DNA of 64,000 bases from the NCBI GenBank assembly GCA_022393335.1, contig JAJEKB010020812.1:981457-1045456 (forward strand). Reading direction: 5' to 3'. A program made the position numbers and the translations under genes. This stretch comes from Macrotrachela quadricornifera. Its lineage: Eukaryota > Rotifera > Eurotatoria > Philodinida > Philodinidae. Numbering within the stretch: the first letter of the stretch is position 1; each line of letters starts with the position of its first letter. The notes below the pieces were generated by a model. That model did not search any database. It was not told where the DNA came from and saw only the letters and a list, made by a program, of their open reading frames with translations. Below, piece by piece: positions 33,651 through 45,055 of the stretch.

Positions 33651-34084
33651 ACGCGTGTGAAGGAAAACTTGCTCGCAGATCATAGAAGTTTCGGTGTCCG
33701 ATGTCGCACGATATTCTTAAGTTCCGATGCTACCGCAGACGATAATTTGTAGCGTTTGAAATCTTGCATTGAATATATGGAGAAGTCTTATGGATCTTAC
33801 TCTCTGATATAATGTTTAAGAGTTCTCTTGTAATTTGTTGTCAATTATTTTGTTCATGCACTACATTTTGCTGTTGTTTATCTATTCAGTCGTGGCCGAT
33901 TCTTGGACACTTTATAGGCTAGCTCTTTCTATGCTTTCCGGTTTAGTGCAACTTTTCTCAGTTCTTTCATGCACATTCCAGTATCTTACTTGGTGGTATA
34001 AATCCAACGAATTCTTTGTCGACCTCTTCTTCTTATTCCGCTTAACATTCCTAGTATTATTTCTTCTTCTAACACGTAGGTGAA
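33651..34084. other. Non-coding spacer
   Basis: A small hydrophobic frame at 33835-34083 has no family match that I recognise. Otherwise nothing seen. Confidence 0.35.
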
Positions 34085-34570
34085 GTTAGCACAAGATTCG
34101 TTCAGGGACATGTTCCAAGTTCCAATGATTTTCCAAGTACAACTCGATGAGCTCCATCCAACGGTGTATTAAGATTTTCCATAGACCAAACCATCTCGAA
34201 AAAAAATGAAAAATATTGAAATATCATTAAAGGAACCTTGAACCTAATATAGTAAAAGCCGTCAAGATTCGCTCAGGAACATGCTGTACGTGTTCCAGTT
34301 GAGTTCCAGATGCAATTCGGTGAGCTCTATCGAATGGTATATTTAGATCTTCCACAGGCTAAACCATCATAGAGAAAATCGAAAGATACTTCTAAAACCC
34401 ACGATTTCAGATGCTAAAACCCGTCAAGACTCGCTCAGGAACATGTTCCAAGTGTTTCAAGCGAGTTCCAAGTAGAACTCGATGAGCTCTATAGAATGGT
34501 ATAATTTGATTTCTGATACCTCAAACTATGCGTCGAAAATTCTCAAACAACTGACCCCACGGTATATCAT
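34085..34570. repeat. Satellite-like repeat, about 165-bp unit, three copies
   Basis: Copies start at about 34092, 34259 and 34422 with CAAGAYTCGYTCAGGRACATG. They share TTCCAAGTA.AACTCGATGAGCTC and a following TATAGAATGGTAT block, with many substitutions between copies. Confidence 0.7.
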
Positions 34571-34629
34571 ATATAGTGATATATTAAAATTAGCCAAGAT
34601 TTGTCTAGCAACATGTGAGTTTAGAGATA

Positions 34630-35050
34630 GACTAACGCGACCGGCTTCATCCGAATTTCACGGACTCTTCAGGCAGTTTTAAATAATCTGCATTGTATGA
34701 AAAATTAATCCAAATCAATTTTATGAGAACCAAAATCTCCCAAATATCAATTCAAATTATTTGAGATGCGTTTTGAAAAAATAGAATAACGCGACGCGTT
34801 TCGATTCATTTCAGAATCTTATCAGATGGTTTCAATAGCTTGCATATATGAAAAGTTAATAAAATTCAATCTACAAGTCTATAAGACTTTCAATATTAAT
34901 TTAAATTGACTTTTCATAAAGAAGCATATGTTCTCTAAATTCAAAAGGTGAGGTTATACAAAAAATCTACCGCGACGGGTTGCGGCTTATTGCAAAGCCT
35001 CGTCAGGTGGTTAAATTTGCATATGTGAAAAATTAAAAAGAAAATTAAAT
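34630..35050. repeat. Second satellite-like repeat, about 160-170 bp unit, three copies
   Basis: A module CGCGAC(G)GG.TT..G..T..TT.CA, then TC.TCAGG.GGTT and TGCATATGTGAAAAATTAA, occurs at about 34637, 34795 and 34965. It is unrelated to the 165-bp family beside it. Confidence 0.65.
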
Positions 35051-35232
35051 TGAAAGGAGTTCAAAGGAATAACTTCCAATATTAATTCCCTTGACTGTAG
35101 TCAAGGTCTTAATCCCAAAATTGATGGTGTGTTTGTGTGTTTGTCCGCACCTCACATTGGTCAAATTTTTCGACCAATCAGAATGCAGCTTTGCTACGGT
35201 TCACACATGCTCAAGTAGCGCACTAGGGACAG

Positions 35233-35440
35233 GTCCTCAATTACTATATATTGGGGGTACCCACAGGTCCTCAACTACTATAAATTAGGAGTACCCATAG
35301 ATCCTCAACTACTATATATTGGGGATACCCACAGCTTCTCAAGTACTAATATAGTAGGGATACCCTTGGATCTTTGACTACTATATATTGGGAGTACCCA
35401 TAGGTTCTCAATTACTATTTATCGGCGGTACTCCCTGTTA
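35233..35440. repeat. Tandem repeat, about 41-42 bp unit, five copies
   Basis: Unit GGTCCTCAATTACTATATAT then TGGGGGTACCCACA, repeated five times with drift. Flanking pieces containing CCCTTGACTNTAGTC occur on both sides in direct and inverted orientation (about 35088, 35452 and 35530). Confidence 0.75.
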
Positions 35441-35714
35441 TCGAGAGCTATCCCCTTGACTTTAGTCGGAATCTAAATCTCTAAAAGGAATGTACTTGTC
35501 GGCAGGGTATTAGTCCGAATCTATAGTCAAGGGACCTAGTGGATCGGCTCGATCTGCGCTACTTGTCTCTAATTAAATTTCAAATGCAACTGGTAGTTCT
35601 TTTAATAAATAAAATAAATTGAAATTTTGATAGTGAATATAATAAGACGGGGAATAATTAATATGTTGATTGGGGCGGAATGATATTGGGTATAATACTT
35701 CTTCTCTTAGAGTC

Positions 35715-35760
35715 TTAACACATTCATCGCGATGAGACCCACCGATGAGTCTCACTATAT
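35715..35760 (+). other. Orphan piggyBac-like terminus
   Basis: From TTAA (35715-35718) the sequence reads ACATTCATCGCGATGAGA and on through CCCACCGATGAG. It aligns closely with the reverse complement of the right end of the piggyBac element at 39475. A matching second end was not found, so this may be a fragment. Confidence 0.4.
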
Positions 35761-36127
35761 TTTGACACAAAACTGAGTAGAAAAATACTTTCTTTTCCCT
35801 TTTTCTTAGGCAATAGCTTACTCATTTCCTTTATGGCTTCCCCGTCGCCAGGGAAGATTTCGACTGTCGCCGCTTCTAATCCCGGTAATGAAACCAGCAT
35901 ATTCCACAGCAGACACTGTCCGCTACTAACGTCCAGTTACAATGCATCTCAGATATGATAGATACAAGGGTCGAAGGGGGTTCCATCACAACCATAACCT
36001 TTTCCCTCCCCTTTTTTTCCATTTGCAAGCAAGTGGCTTATTACCAGACCTGTTCCTTTAGCTTGTCAAAGCCAAATGATTCTTAATGATCCTGTTTGTT
36101 CCTAAAACAGCACTTCGTCCCATCCGC

Positions 36128-37587
36128 TCAATACAATCCTCCAGTTTTATTTTTATTTATTTCCAAGTAGATGATGATCTGATCAATCAAGCCCAAAGGT
36201 ATTTCACCGCACGCGCCAATGACAACCGGGAGAAACCTAACCGTCCAACCCTCGGTTTGAAGTTCCGATTGTATACTATCACCCCGAGGATATTCTTGAT
36301 TAAGTTCCCCCTTGTGATTGCCATTAACACAGTAACGATTCCTTTTTATCTCAATTTGCCTCTTCATCCCAGTAAACCATGATACTGCAAACTCGATGAC
36401 TGTGGCTACTTTAGTAACCTTATCACATATTACAATATCAGGCTTATTATGACGAACAATCGCTCTTGTTTGTACTGGTTGATTCCAATACAACTTGGTG
36501 CGATCATTTTCCATAACGGTTTCCACTCGTTGTGTATAGTGTGGCGATTTTAAATTATATTTCTCGCATATTCTGTAGTGGAGGCTCCTTGCTACAGAGT
36601 CGTGGCGATTCACATATAATGTGGATAACCATTTCGGACAGCTCGTCAGCACATATTCGATTGTCTCTTTGGTACTACCACATGCCCGGCAACGTTTGTC
36701 ACCAAGATCTTCGCAGCTCGGATGGGATTTAGTATTGAGACATCCCTCCTGTGCCGCTATTGCATTTCGTACCGCTGTTGACGACAACTTTCCGGCACGT
36801 AGCCAGACGAAAGATGCATTCACGTTAGCTATGATATCGGAATGCCATATTCTACCTGCCATTTCCAAAGCTCCCCACGTATTGCGTCTCTTATTGTTGT
36901 TAATCATACGCATTTTACCCACCACATACCGTGCCAATGTTCTGGCATCTGTACACCGAACTCCATCCAGAGTGACGAACGAATGTGTTGGTTCCAGTTT
37001 AGCATGAATTTCGTACGTGTTCAATAGACTATTGGTATCACTAATCACACTTTGTTTATTCCGTTTTGACATAGAAACAAAGAGATTGAGCGAGTTCCTC
37101 AGCTCTACTTTGGTGCAGAGGTACGCCCAGGAGTATATAGTCGATTCTTGCACTGCATCTTTAACCGACCTCAAACCATATCCCCCTTGCTCAGTTGTTA
37201 GGTAGAGGCGGTCTACACAACTGGCTTTGTATCGAGCTTTAAGACTCATAAGGAGCTTGCAAATCTTTATATCGAATTTTTCACCGCGTTTAAGAACACT
37301 TAGATATGTACCACTGCCCTTTATTGTATTCATTATGATGTAATTTAGAGCAGGGATTATTGTCAATATTATAGATGTTCACTTTCTGCCAGAAAGTAAG
37401 ATGGGAATCCCATATTTGATTGGCGGATTTATAACACTTATGGACTACCCGATCCCAGGCATCCGAGTCCTTCACGCCTAACGTTTGCTCGAGACCTAAG
37501 TATTTGTAGAGTCCATCTTTGTCGAGTGATGGAAACCCGAGGGTACCCACTCTTTGAGGTGTGTCCTCCACGGATACTGCCTTTCCT
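36128..37587 (-). pseudogene. Non-LTR retrotransposon (LINE), 3' half with restriction-like endonuclease
   Basis: Minus-strand remnant in two overlapping frames (about 37290-37587 and 36128-37366), so there is a frameshift near 37360. Features from N to C: RT thumb-like LYKYLGLEQTLG; KARYKASCVDRLYL...GGYGLRSVKDA; a zinc-knuckle position CRACGSTKETIEYVLTSC (Tyr where His is usual); then a restriction-like endonuclease segment NKPDIVICDKVTKVATVIEF with the PD...E pattern; and a conserved end LPVVIGACGEIP. This order is typical of R2/R4/NeSL-type RLE LINEs. The RT palm is missing. The remnant stops exactly at the TTAA where a piggyBac element begins. The GC-richer stretch 35780-36127 is probably its 3' UTR. 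Confidence 0.75.
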
Positions 37588-39475
37588 TTAACCCTTTCAC
37601 GACGATTCGGTTTTTCGAAAATTTTAACTTCAATATACCAATTTTCATATATGCTCACCCTCATTTAATGTGCTCATGGATATTTTCGATATATGGAAAA
37701 TATCCTAGTGACAAATATGGATTATTCCAATAAAATTTATCGTGTTGGTTTTTTTCCAGTTTCTGTTCTTCTGTGATACATTGGATTTTTTCGACATGTC
37801 TATTGCATGCCTATATAAATACACAGATCACTATAATCGAAATACTGAAAATAAGCTAAAGACACATTCTTAAAACTTGCAATTTACATGCTATTCGAAG
37901 AAACGGATACGGAGGAAAGTGGCGACTCGCAAAGTGATGTGAGCACTTTGGATGATGGGTTCTCCAGAATGTAATTCGAATCTACAAGCTCCGAAGATGT
38001 TATGGACGATGGTGATGATAATGATGATGTGGATTCACAAGTCTGGGACGAAATAGAATCCGAATCGGTTATCGAAGTTTAGAAAGACTATGGAATGATG
38101 AAAGAGGTGCCAGCAAACTCGGAAGAAAGTACGATCAATCCTGTCGATTGTTATCGGCATTTCCTTACTGATGAGATTACTAATCTCATGGTTCACGAAA
38201 CTAATCGATACGCAGAACAAGGACCATGGCAGATTGTTCAAGTTCAGACCACTTTTAGATCTATTGAGAGCTAGATTCAAGTCAATTTACGTTTCTGACT
38301 CCGTTATTTCTATTGACGAAACAATGATATCGTGGAAGGGAAGACTTTTATTCAAACAATATATTCCTGGAAAAGTGCACAAATACGGAGTCAAGATATA
38401 TAAACTGGCCTCTATTAACGGATATACCTGGAATTTTGTGATTTATACTGGCAAGCAGGATCCATCTGCTGGTCTTGCGCACGCTGAAACAGTCATTCTC
38501 GATTTGGCAGATGGTCTTCTCGAATTTCATCGAACTGTGGTGGTTGACAACTTCTTTACAAGTATTTCTCTCGCAGAAAGTTTATTGCGCAATGATACAT
38601 ACTTCATTGGAACATTGAGAAGCAATCGTGCCTGATTGGAGCATGGAGTGACTCAGAAAAAGCTCAAACGTGTTGAAGCTTATGGTCTTCAGAGTGGTAG
38701 CGGTATAAAACTAATCAAATGGAAAGACAAACGGGATGTTTTAATGATATCGACAAAACCATCACATTCAGCAACATTGATAGACACTGAAAAAACCGGT
38801 AAAGCCAATCAACGCATTATGAAACCATCAGTTGTTCTCGACCACAATGAAGAAAAACAAGGTATAGATTTGTCAGATCAGTTATCACCATACTACACAT
38901 GCCTTCGACGTTCCAAAAAGTGGTATCAAAAGGTGGCTTTTAAGATGATATTCGGAGTGTCAATAGTTAGTGCTTATTTCACTTACAAAGAAAATTAGGA
39001 TACGAGTGGTATGACAACGCTAGAGTTTCGAGAAAGTCTCGTGCGATCTTTACTTCTTGATGTGCCAGACAAGAATATAAAACCTGGTCCGAGAGAACCC
39101 TCAACAAGCCAAACGAAGGGCAAGATCCTGGATTACACGCTCCAAGTGGTAGAAGAATCTGTCGTCGATGTTCGAAGACGTTGTGCGGGCTGCTATACGA
39201 AAATTAGACAACAAAAATCAAAGGAAGCAAGTAATGCAACAGCAAAGAAAGTAAAAACTTTTTGCTCAGATTGTGACCAGTTTTATTGTCTTGGTTGTTT
39301 CACTGAGAAACATCATGCTACAAAATAAATAATTCAAACGATGCCTAGACAGAATGGATAATATATCATATGTAAATTTCTGATAAAAAATTAAGGAAAA
39401 GGATGTTTTCTCTTCATTTCCTTTTGAAAATGGGGTGGGTCTCACCGGTGGAACCCATCGCACTGAAACGGTTAA
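37588..39475 (+). mobile_element. piggyBac element 1
   Basis: Bounded by TTAA at 37588-37591 and 39472-39475. The left end CCCTTTCACGACGAT and the reverse complement of the right end, CCGTTTCAGTGCGAT, are imperfect terminal repeats. It contains the decayed transposase at 37888-39328 and abuts the LINE remnant on its left. Confidence 0.8.
37888..39328 (+). pseudogene. piggyBac transposase (decayed, catalytic core present)
   Basis: Start MLFEETDTEESG is followed by an acidic N-terminus with early stops and a frameshift. The core from about 38171 retains all three catalytic Asp positions of piggyBac enzymes: SIDETMISWKGR, VVVDNFFTS and GIDLSDQ. A C-terminal Cys-rich zinc finger (CAGCYTKIRQ...CSDCDQFYCLGCF) is kept. 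In-frame stops lie at 38633-38635 (TGA) and 38996-38998 (TAG). About 100 residues usually found before the first Asp are missing, so this copy is inactive. It is closest in layout to PGBD4-type transposases. Confidence 0.85.
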
Positions 39476-41094
39476 CAGTTTATTCAAGAGAAATGTTCAA
39501 CTTTAAGTTAAATATAGTGTTAGCAGTCCTCTTGTAAATCATATGCTCATGAAAATACAATCATGTGCGTTCCTTTGAGGAACTGATAATAAATTTTTCG
39601 ATGTTCAACATATATACAATGATAATATACAAGAACAAACAGTAAAGCTACTCAGCGATGTTTACAGAGAATCTTGAATATCTTTAGTTTAAACGCATTA
39701 TAATTAAGTATTTATCATTTAAGTTGGATGAAAAGATACAAGGACCAAGAGCTATTGAAGAAAATAGAAATCATAATAAATGTTTGAAACGAACCTCAGC
39801 ACGCCCTTATCTTTGAATAATTCGTTAGTTAACTTTAAATTTATAAAAAAATACTTGCATGTATGAAGGCTTAATAAATATATATCCTCATGAAATAATG
39901 ATATATTCTACTATTGATTGATGCAGCAAACATAATTCCATCCGAGTGATTCACAGCTCAATTTTTGCTGAGAATGCTTTCTTTCTGAAAAGGGTGAGCG
40001 AATCGATAAATGAGCGTTACTCGTTGGCATAACTTTTTTAAATATTTATACAGAAAATACTAAATCTTGCTTATATTCTCATCTGAGAGTCAGTAAAACG
40101 TTATGCTATCCAATTTTTGTACGGAGACGAAACAGATTTAATTAAAGGAAGAGCATATACAAGGGAAGATGATTCTCCCGTTTAGTTTTAATCTAGCTTA
40201 CTCGTTTTTCTGCTGAGATAATGCAACTTTTGCCGTGAGATAAAAGAGAATAAATATAAAAGATATCAGGCGCCCTGTTTTCAAATAAATGAGTAGCCAC
40301 TTTTTTTGTTGCTTTTATCGTATATGGAGTGTTGATCCTTATTCTGCCCTTCGACTTATTACTATCACAGTTGTATATCAGGCAGTCAACAGACCACATG
40401 GAGTATTGACTCGTCGTATCACTGGCAAAAAGAAATGATGGTTTTGTATATATCACATATAACAACTCTGACATTCTTCTGTTATATCCATGATTATTTT
40501 AATTTTATTGAAGACATCCAGAAAAGGATCCGATAAAATGGAGACGACAGTTTAAAGTTAGAGTTAAATAGCGGGAAACATGGAATAGTGAGAAAGCTTA
40601 TTCACGTTTTTTTCTGTTACTTCTCTGAAAAATCTTAAAATTCGTCAATCCGATATCCTTTATTCAGTAGTTGCCGTTTTAAATTCCGCTCTTGGAAATC
40701 TGATGCACATTTGACATGTTTTATCTGTGTGTTTAAGATATTTTTCTTCCATATTAAGCCAAATTAGTGTGGACTCGCGAATTTCAAAGAACAGAATCCA
40801 GTTTGAGTGTTTCGACATCGAGAATTCAAAAATCAGGATAGTTTTTATTCTATTGGCAAGAAAATATATTCAAACATTTCATTATAGTTGATAATTCAGG
40901 GATTGCTAATACTTAATGTGAGACAAAGATTTCTCCATTGTAATATTTTAAGAGCCATTTTATCTCTCTAACGCACATCGATAAGTTATGACTTCCAAGA
41001 AAAGATTGAAATTACGACAAAAGCTAAATAGTACTAATATCCATTTTTAAATGAAAGGCGCTCCAGAAAAATCCTTATAACTATTGACGGGAAC
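39476..41094. other. Non-coding spacer
   Basis: AT-rich, no gene recognised. A GAGCGAATC..TAAA.GAGCGTTACT block near 39993-40023 matches one near 1540-1570. Confidence 0.4.
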
Positions 41095-41498
41095 GCGATA
41101 GAGACCTGCGGTTCTTATCAATCAAAAGAAGAGTTCAACGCATGTCAGAATGTATAATTAACCTTTTCTTTTCGGACATTTTGTTAAGTTTGAGAAAAAT
41201 GAACTTTTTTTGCAAATCTGTTAAAAAATTGGGTTGTGGCTGCTTGTAAAATAGTTATCACTTTTGAACTAAAAAACATAGAGTCCTGTGCCTTGGATAA
41301 AATTGTAGATCCCGTTCTGGGCTATCAATTCCATTACTTTCTTATTAAAGTTCTTTGTACTCTCTGTAAATGACAACTTTGTCAAGTTTACATGCAAAAA
41401 TCTACGATGATAAATGTTATTGAAATATCTGATTATTTCATACTACTACGAGTCCCAATGACCTCTATCTAACGATGAAAATCGCAGGTTTCTATCGC
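41095..41498. repeat. Short inverted-repeat element with GATAGAGACCTGCGG ends
   Basis: Left end GCGATAGAGACCTGCGGTT is matched by the reverse complement of the right end, GCGATAGAAACCTGCGATT. The interior of about 370 bp has no gene. The ends share TAGAGACCTGC with the hAT-like element at 43808-44919, so it may be a deletion derivative of the same family. No clear target duplication. Confidence 0.55.
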
Positions 41499-42054
41499 AT
41501 TATTACTCCTCGGAATAATACTCCAATTATCCTATACAACGTGACCTATTGGTAGACTACATTGCCTCAAATACATTAAAAATGTATATTAGCAGACCTT
41601 TGTGCTGATCAAATTACAAGAAATATTTCACACATTATCATCCAACTTTTCTACTTAGGAACTGACGAAATATATTATCTTGATTGAAGTTGGAGATATC
41701 CCAAGCTTATTATTAATAGAATCGAGGGAATTGGAAAAAATACATCAGAATTAGAGTGAGATTAGTAGAAAACGAGTAACACGATTAAGACCACAACCGG
41801 ATTGGAAACCAAAATAATAGCAGTTTATGATAACTGAAAACGCTTGGTTCAGATATTTTCCCATTAACTTTCTTTTCACTGGTGCAGGGAGTGTGTTTTC
41901 ATCTTTGAAACTCATCTTAAAATAGAAAAAAGACGGCAGATGTTGTTTACATGAATGGTTATATATGTTAAATATAACAGCGTTTTTACACAATGCTGAC
42001 GAAACACTTTCGTCGTTTCTCGGATACTGTCATACACTTTGTTGTAGATTAATA
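41499..42054. other. Upstream region of the GALC-like pseudogene
   Basis: No recognised gene. A minus-strand frame at 41751-41993 has no family match. Confidence 0.4.
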
Positions 42055-45000
42055 ATGTTGTTGACATCGTTCAAGTTCTCCATCGTAATCATTGTTTTTA
42101 TTGTACTGTTCTGCATATCTAATGCCGCTTTCACATATAATATCAGCAAAATGTCACAATTAGGTCGACGCTTCGATGGTGTTGGTGGATTAAGTGCTGG
42201 TGCTTCGACACACTTACTTGTAGACTACGATGATGAATCGTACAATCAAATTATGGATTTTTTATTCTTACCAGGTTTTGGTACTTCTTTGCAAATATTG
42301 AAAGTTGAAATTGGTAGTGATGTGCAATCGACTGACGGAACAGAACTATCACATATGCATTCAGCCAGCGATGAAAACTATGAACGTGGCTATGCATGGA
42401 GAATCATGATAGATGCGAAAAAACGAAATCCAAATATCACTCTTTATGGTCTAAGCTGAGGATTTTCTGGATGGGTTGGAGAAGGGAAAGAAAATCCTCT
42501 GACTAACAGCACAGTTACGTACACTTTGAATTGGTTATTAGGAGCAAAGAAATATTACAATCTTGATATTGATTATGTTGGAATTTGGAATGAACGCGGT
42601 TAGGATAAAGACTACACACTCTCGCTCAAAGCCGCAATTACTGAAGCTATGCTGAAGACTAAGATTGCTGGTCATGATTCTGGGTGGGATTTTTGTGACA
42701 CTTTGGCCAACGATCCTCAATGGGCTTCGGCGGTTGATGTCATTAGTGCACATTATCTGGGTGCAAGTATATCCGATATCTGTGCTGCTAATTTAACTGC
42801 AACCATTGCCTGGGCTTTAATTAACTCTTTTTATGATAGGCTATCTTGGGGTGGTACTGGTCTTCTGCGTGCTGTTGAGCTATGGTCAGGACACTATCAA
42901 ATTGGTCGGGTCTTATGGGTATCAGCGCATTGGGGACAATTCACGAAATCTGGATGGTACTTTCTGGAGTATGGAAGTGGTGTTGGTTTATTAGATAATG
43001 GTGGTAGCTATGTGTCACTCACTGATCCTGATGGTCGAGAACTGACTATTATTGTTGAAACAATGAAACGTGAAGATTCTCTATGTACACATTCTGGCTT
43101 AGTGCCATATAATACGACCAATCAAACAGCCACTTTTCAACTTGATAGTTCGTTTGCCCATATCACTCAAATGTTTGTATTTTTCACCGATCTTCGAACA
43201 ACAGATGTTAATCAATCTTTTGTTTATCAGGGTGTAGTGATATTGAACAACGGACAATTTAGACTGCAGTTGCCGGTTGGAATACTTTATTCAGTTTCAA
43301 CCATTAATGGCACAAAAGCTGTATATCAATCTTCACCTTCTACACCCTTACCCCTTCCTTATGAAGATAGTTTTGATCAACATCGAACATCTAGTGAAGC
43401 TCCATACTTTGCTGATCAAACAGATTCATGGGAAATCTTCGATACATCCAGTGTTCGTGGGAAAGTAATGAGACAAATGGTTACTAAACATTCTATCAGT
43501 TGGTACATCGAAGCAGCCTATCCATATTCTATTATTGGTGGTTCTAATTGGAAGCAACCTTTGAATATCAGTTCGGATGTTATGATTGAGAATGGTGGAA
43601 CTGGATTTGTTGCTATTGGCGTTATAGTAGGAGGCTGTGATAATGGTAGTCTTGCTATTGTATTTAGTATCAATACAACAAACAATGGACTATGGTAGCT
43701 AACTAATAGTACAACCATCAGTGATCCACTCGCCTATGGAAACGTACCGATTAAATCTGGTACTTGGTATAAACTAACACTTGTTGTTCTGGAAGATCAT
43801 TCGGAAGTAGAGACCTGCGTGACCACGAATTTTAGTCACGATCACGACATGGTCACGAACTAACTAGTCACGGTCACGATCACGGTCACGGAGATTTTAG
43901 GAAATTAGTCACGGTAACGGTCACGGTCACGAAGGTTTTATTAAATTGGCCACGGTCACGGTCACGAAGATTTTTCCAAAATTATCACGCATTTAAAAGT
44001 AAAAGGCGAGCGGATATTTTTTGAATAACTTTTGATAGAAGCAAGATAGAGAGCTGCGGTTTTCACCATTGGAAAGAGGACATGGAGATGCATCGAAATA
44101 CATTATATAAGTTGATTTGATATAGTTTTTTCAAAGACTTTAAGCGACGTTTTTGAGAACGAACATATTCTGTAAGGTGACTAAAATGATTTTTTTGAAT
44201 AATTTTGTGTGCATTTGGATCACTACCAGAAGATCTAAAGACTATACGAAAGACTGAAACTTGGATCTATTAGTTCAAAAGTTGTAAACATCTTAGGGGA
44301 AATTGTTAGCCAGTTTGTCTATTAATTTCTGTAGAAAAAAATTGCTGTTTTTTGCGTTTTTGTCATAAAATAGGAACTGAATCTTTTGGCAATTTTTTAG
44401 ACAATTGATTAAGAAAACTTTGAAAGCCTCGTGGAAAAGCCTGTATTATACGATTTGATGCGTCCTTATCGTCTCTTTACAACGGTGAAAAACACAGCTT
44501 CTTATCTTGCTTCTATCAAAATCTATTCATAAAATATCCACTCATCTTTTATTTTGAAATGGGCAATAGTCATAGTTAGGGTCATACATGGACAAATCTG
44601 TGACCATTTTTCGAGTCTCTAATATTAAACAATCTTGTTGTTTCTTTAGCATTGTTTTTCAGTTGTTTTCAGTTAATGTTCATTACTAAATATGAACATA
44701 ATAAAAACATAGATTTTTTAATTTGTCAATTCAATCATAAACTGAGTCAGTTTTAAAGATCTGCGTGACCATGCCCAAGATTGCTTGGTCACGGTCACGC
44801 CACGGTCACGAACCACCTGGTCGCGATCACGGTCACGGTCACGAGGATTTTTCAAAACTAGTCACGGTCACGGTCACGCGTGACCGTGACCGTGACCGTG
44901 ACCATTTTGCAGGTCTCTATTCGGAAGGCTATATTGATGGCAATTTAGTTGGTCAATGTAATTTGACGACAACTAGTTTTGAAGGATTAGCTGGAATCGG

Positions 45001-45055
45001 TTCATCTTGGGATAACGTACAATTCGATAACTTTCGTCTGCATACACCAAATTAA
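42055..45055 (+). pseudogene. GALC: Galactocerebrosidase-like protein (GH59), inactivated
   Basis: Intronless. Start [19 protein letters not shown] gives a clear signal peptide, pointing to a lysosomal or secreted enzyme that removes galactose from galactosylceramide. Family motifs in order: [47 protein letters not shown], the acid/base context [27 protein letters not shown]-like VELWSGHYQIG, VLWVSAHWGQFT, GGSYVSLTD, then the lectin-like C-terminal domain (EAPYFADQTDSWEIF). About 45-50 residues carrying the catalytic nucleophile are missing between SAHYLG and TIAWALINSFYD. In-frame stops: TGA 42457, TAG 42601, TAG 43696. A hAT-like element (43808-44919) splits the last domain, which resumes as GYIDGN...DNFRLHTPN. 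Not functional as read. Confidence 0.85.
43808..44919. mobile_element. hAT-like non-autonomous element with GTGACC arrays
   Basis: Terminal repeats TAGAGACCTGC / GCAGGTCTCTA are flanked by an exact 8-bp duplication TTCGGAAG (43800-43807 and 44920-44927), the hAT signature. Removing the element and one duplicate restores the GALC reading frame. Next to each end lies a GTCACG/GTGACC 6-bp array in inverted orientation. Inside these is a second inverted repeat: about 43990-44110 pairs with about 44450-44562 through GATAGAAGCAAGATA and GGTTTTCACCATTG. The whole element is therefore a nested hairpin with no coding frame. Confidence 0.85.

Noticed and set aside
33835..34083. Small hydrophobic plus-strand frame as a gene
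   Set aside because: Low complexity, no homology or gene context, next to satellite repeats.
33486..35440. CRISPR-like array
   Set aside because: Repeats are contiguous tandem units without regular unique spacers, and the genome is eukaryotic.
36086..37205. Plus-strand frames opposite the LINE
   Set aside because: They are shadows of the minus-strand LINE coding sequence, which has the conserved motifs.
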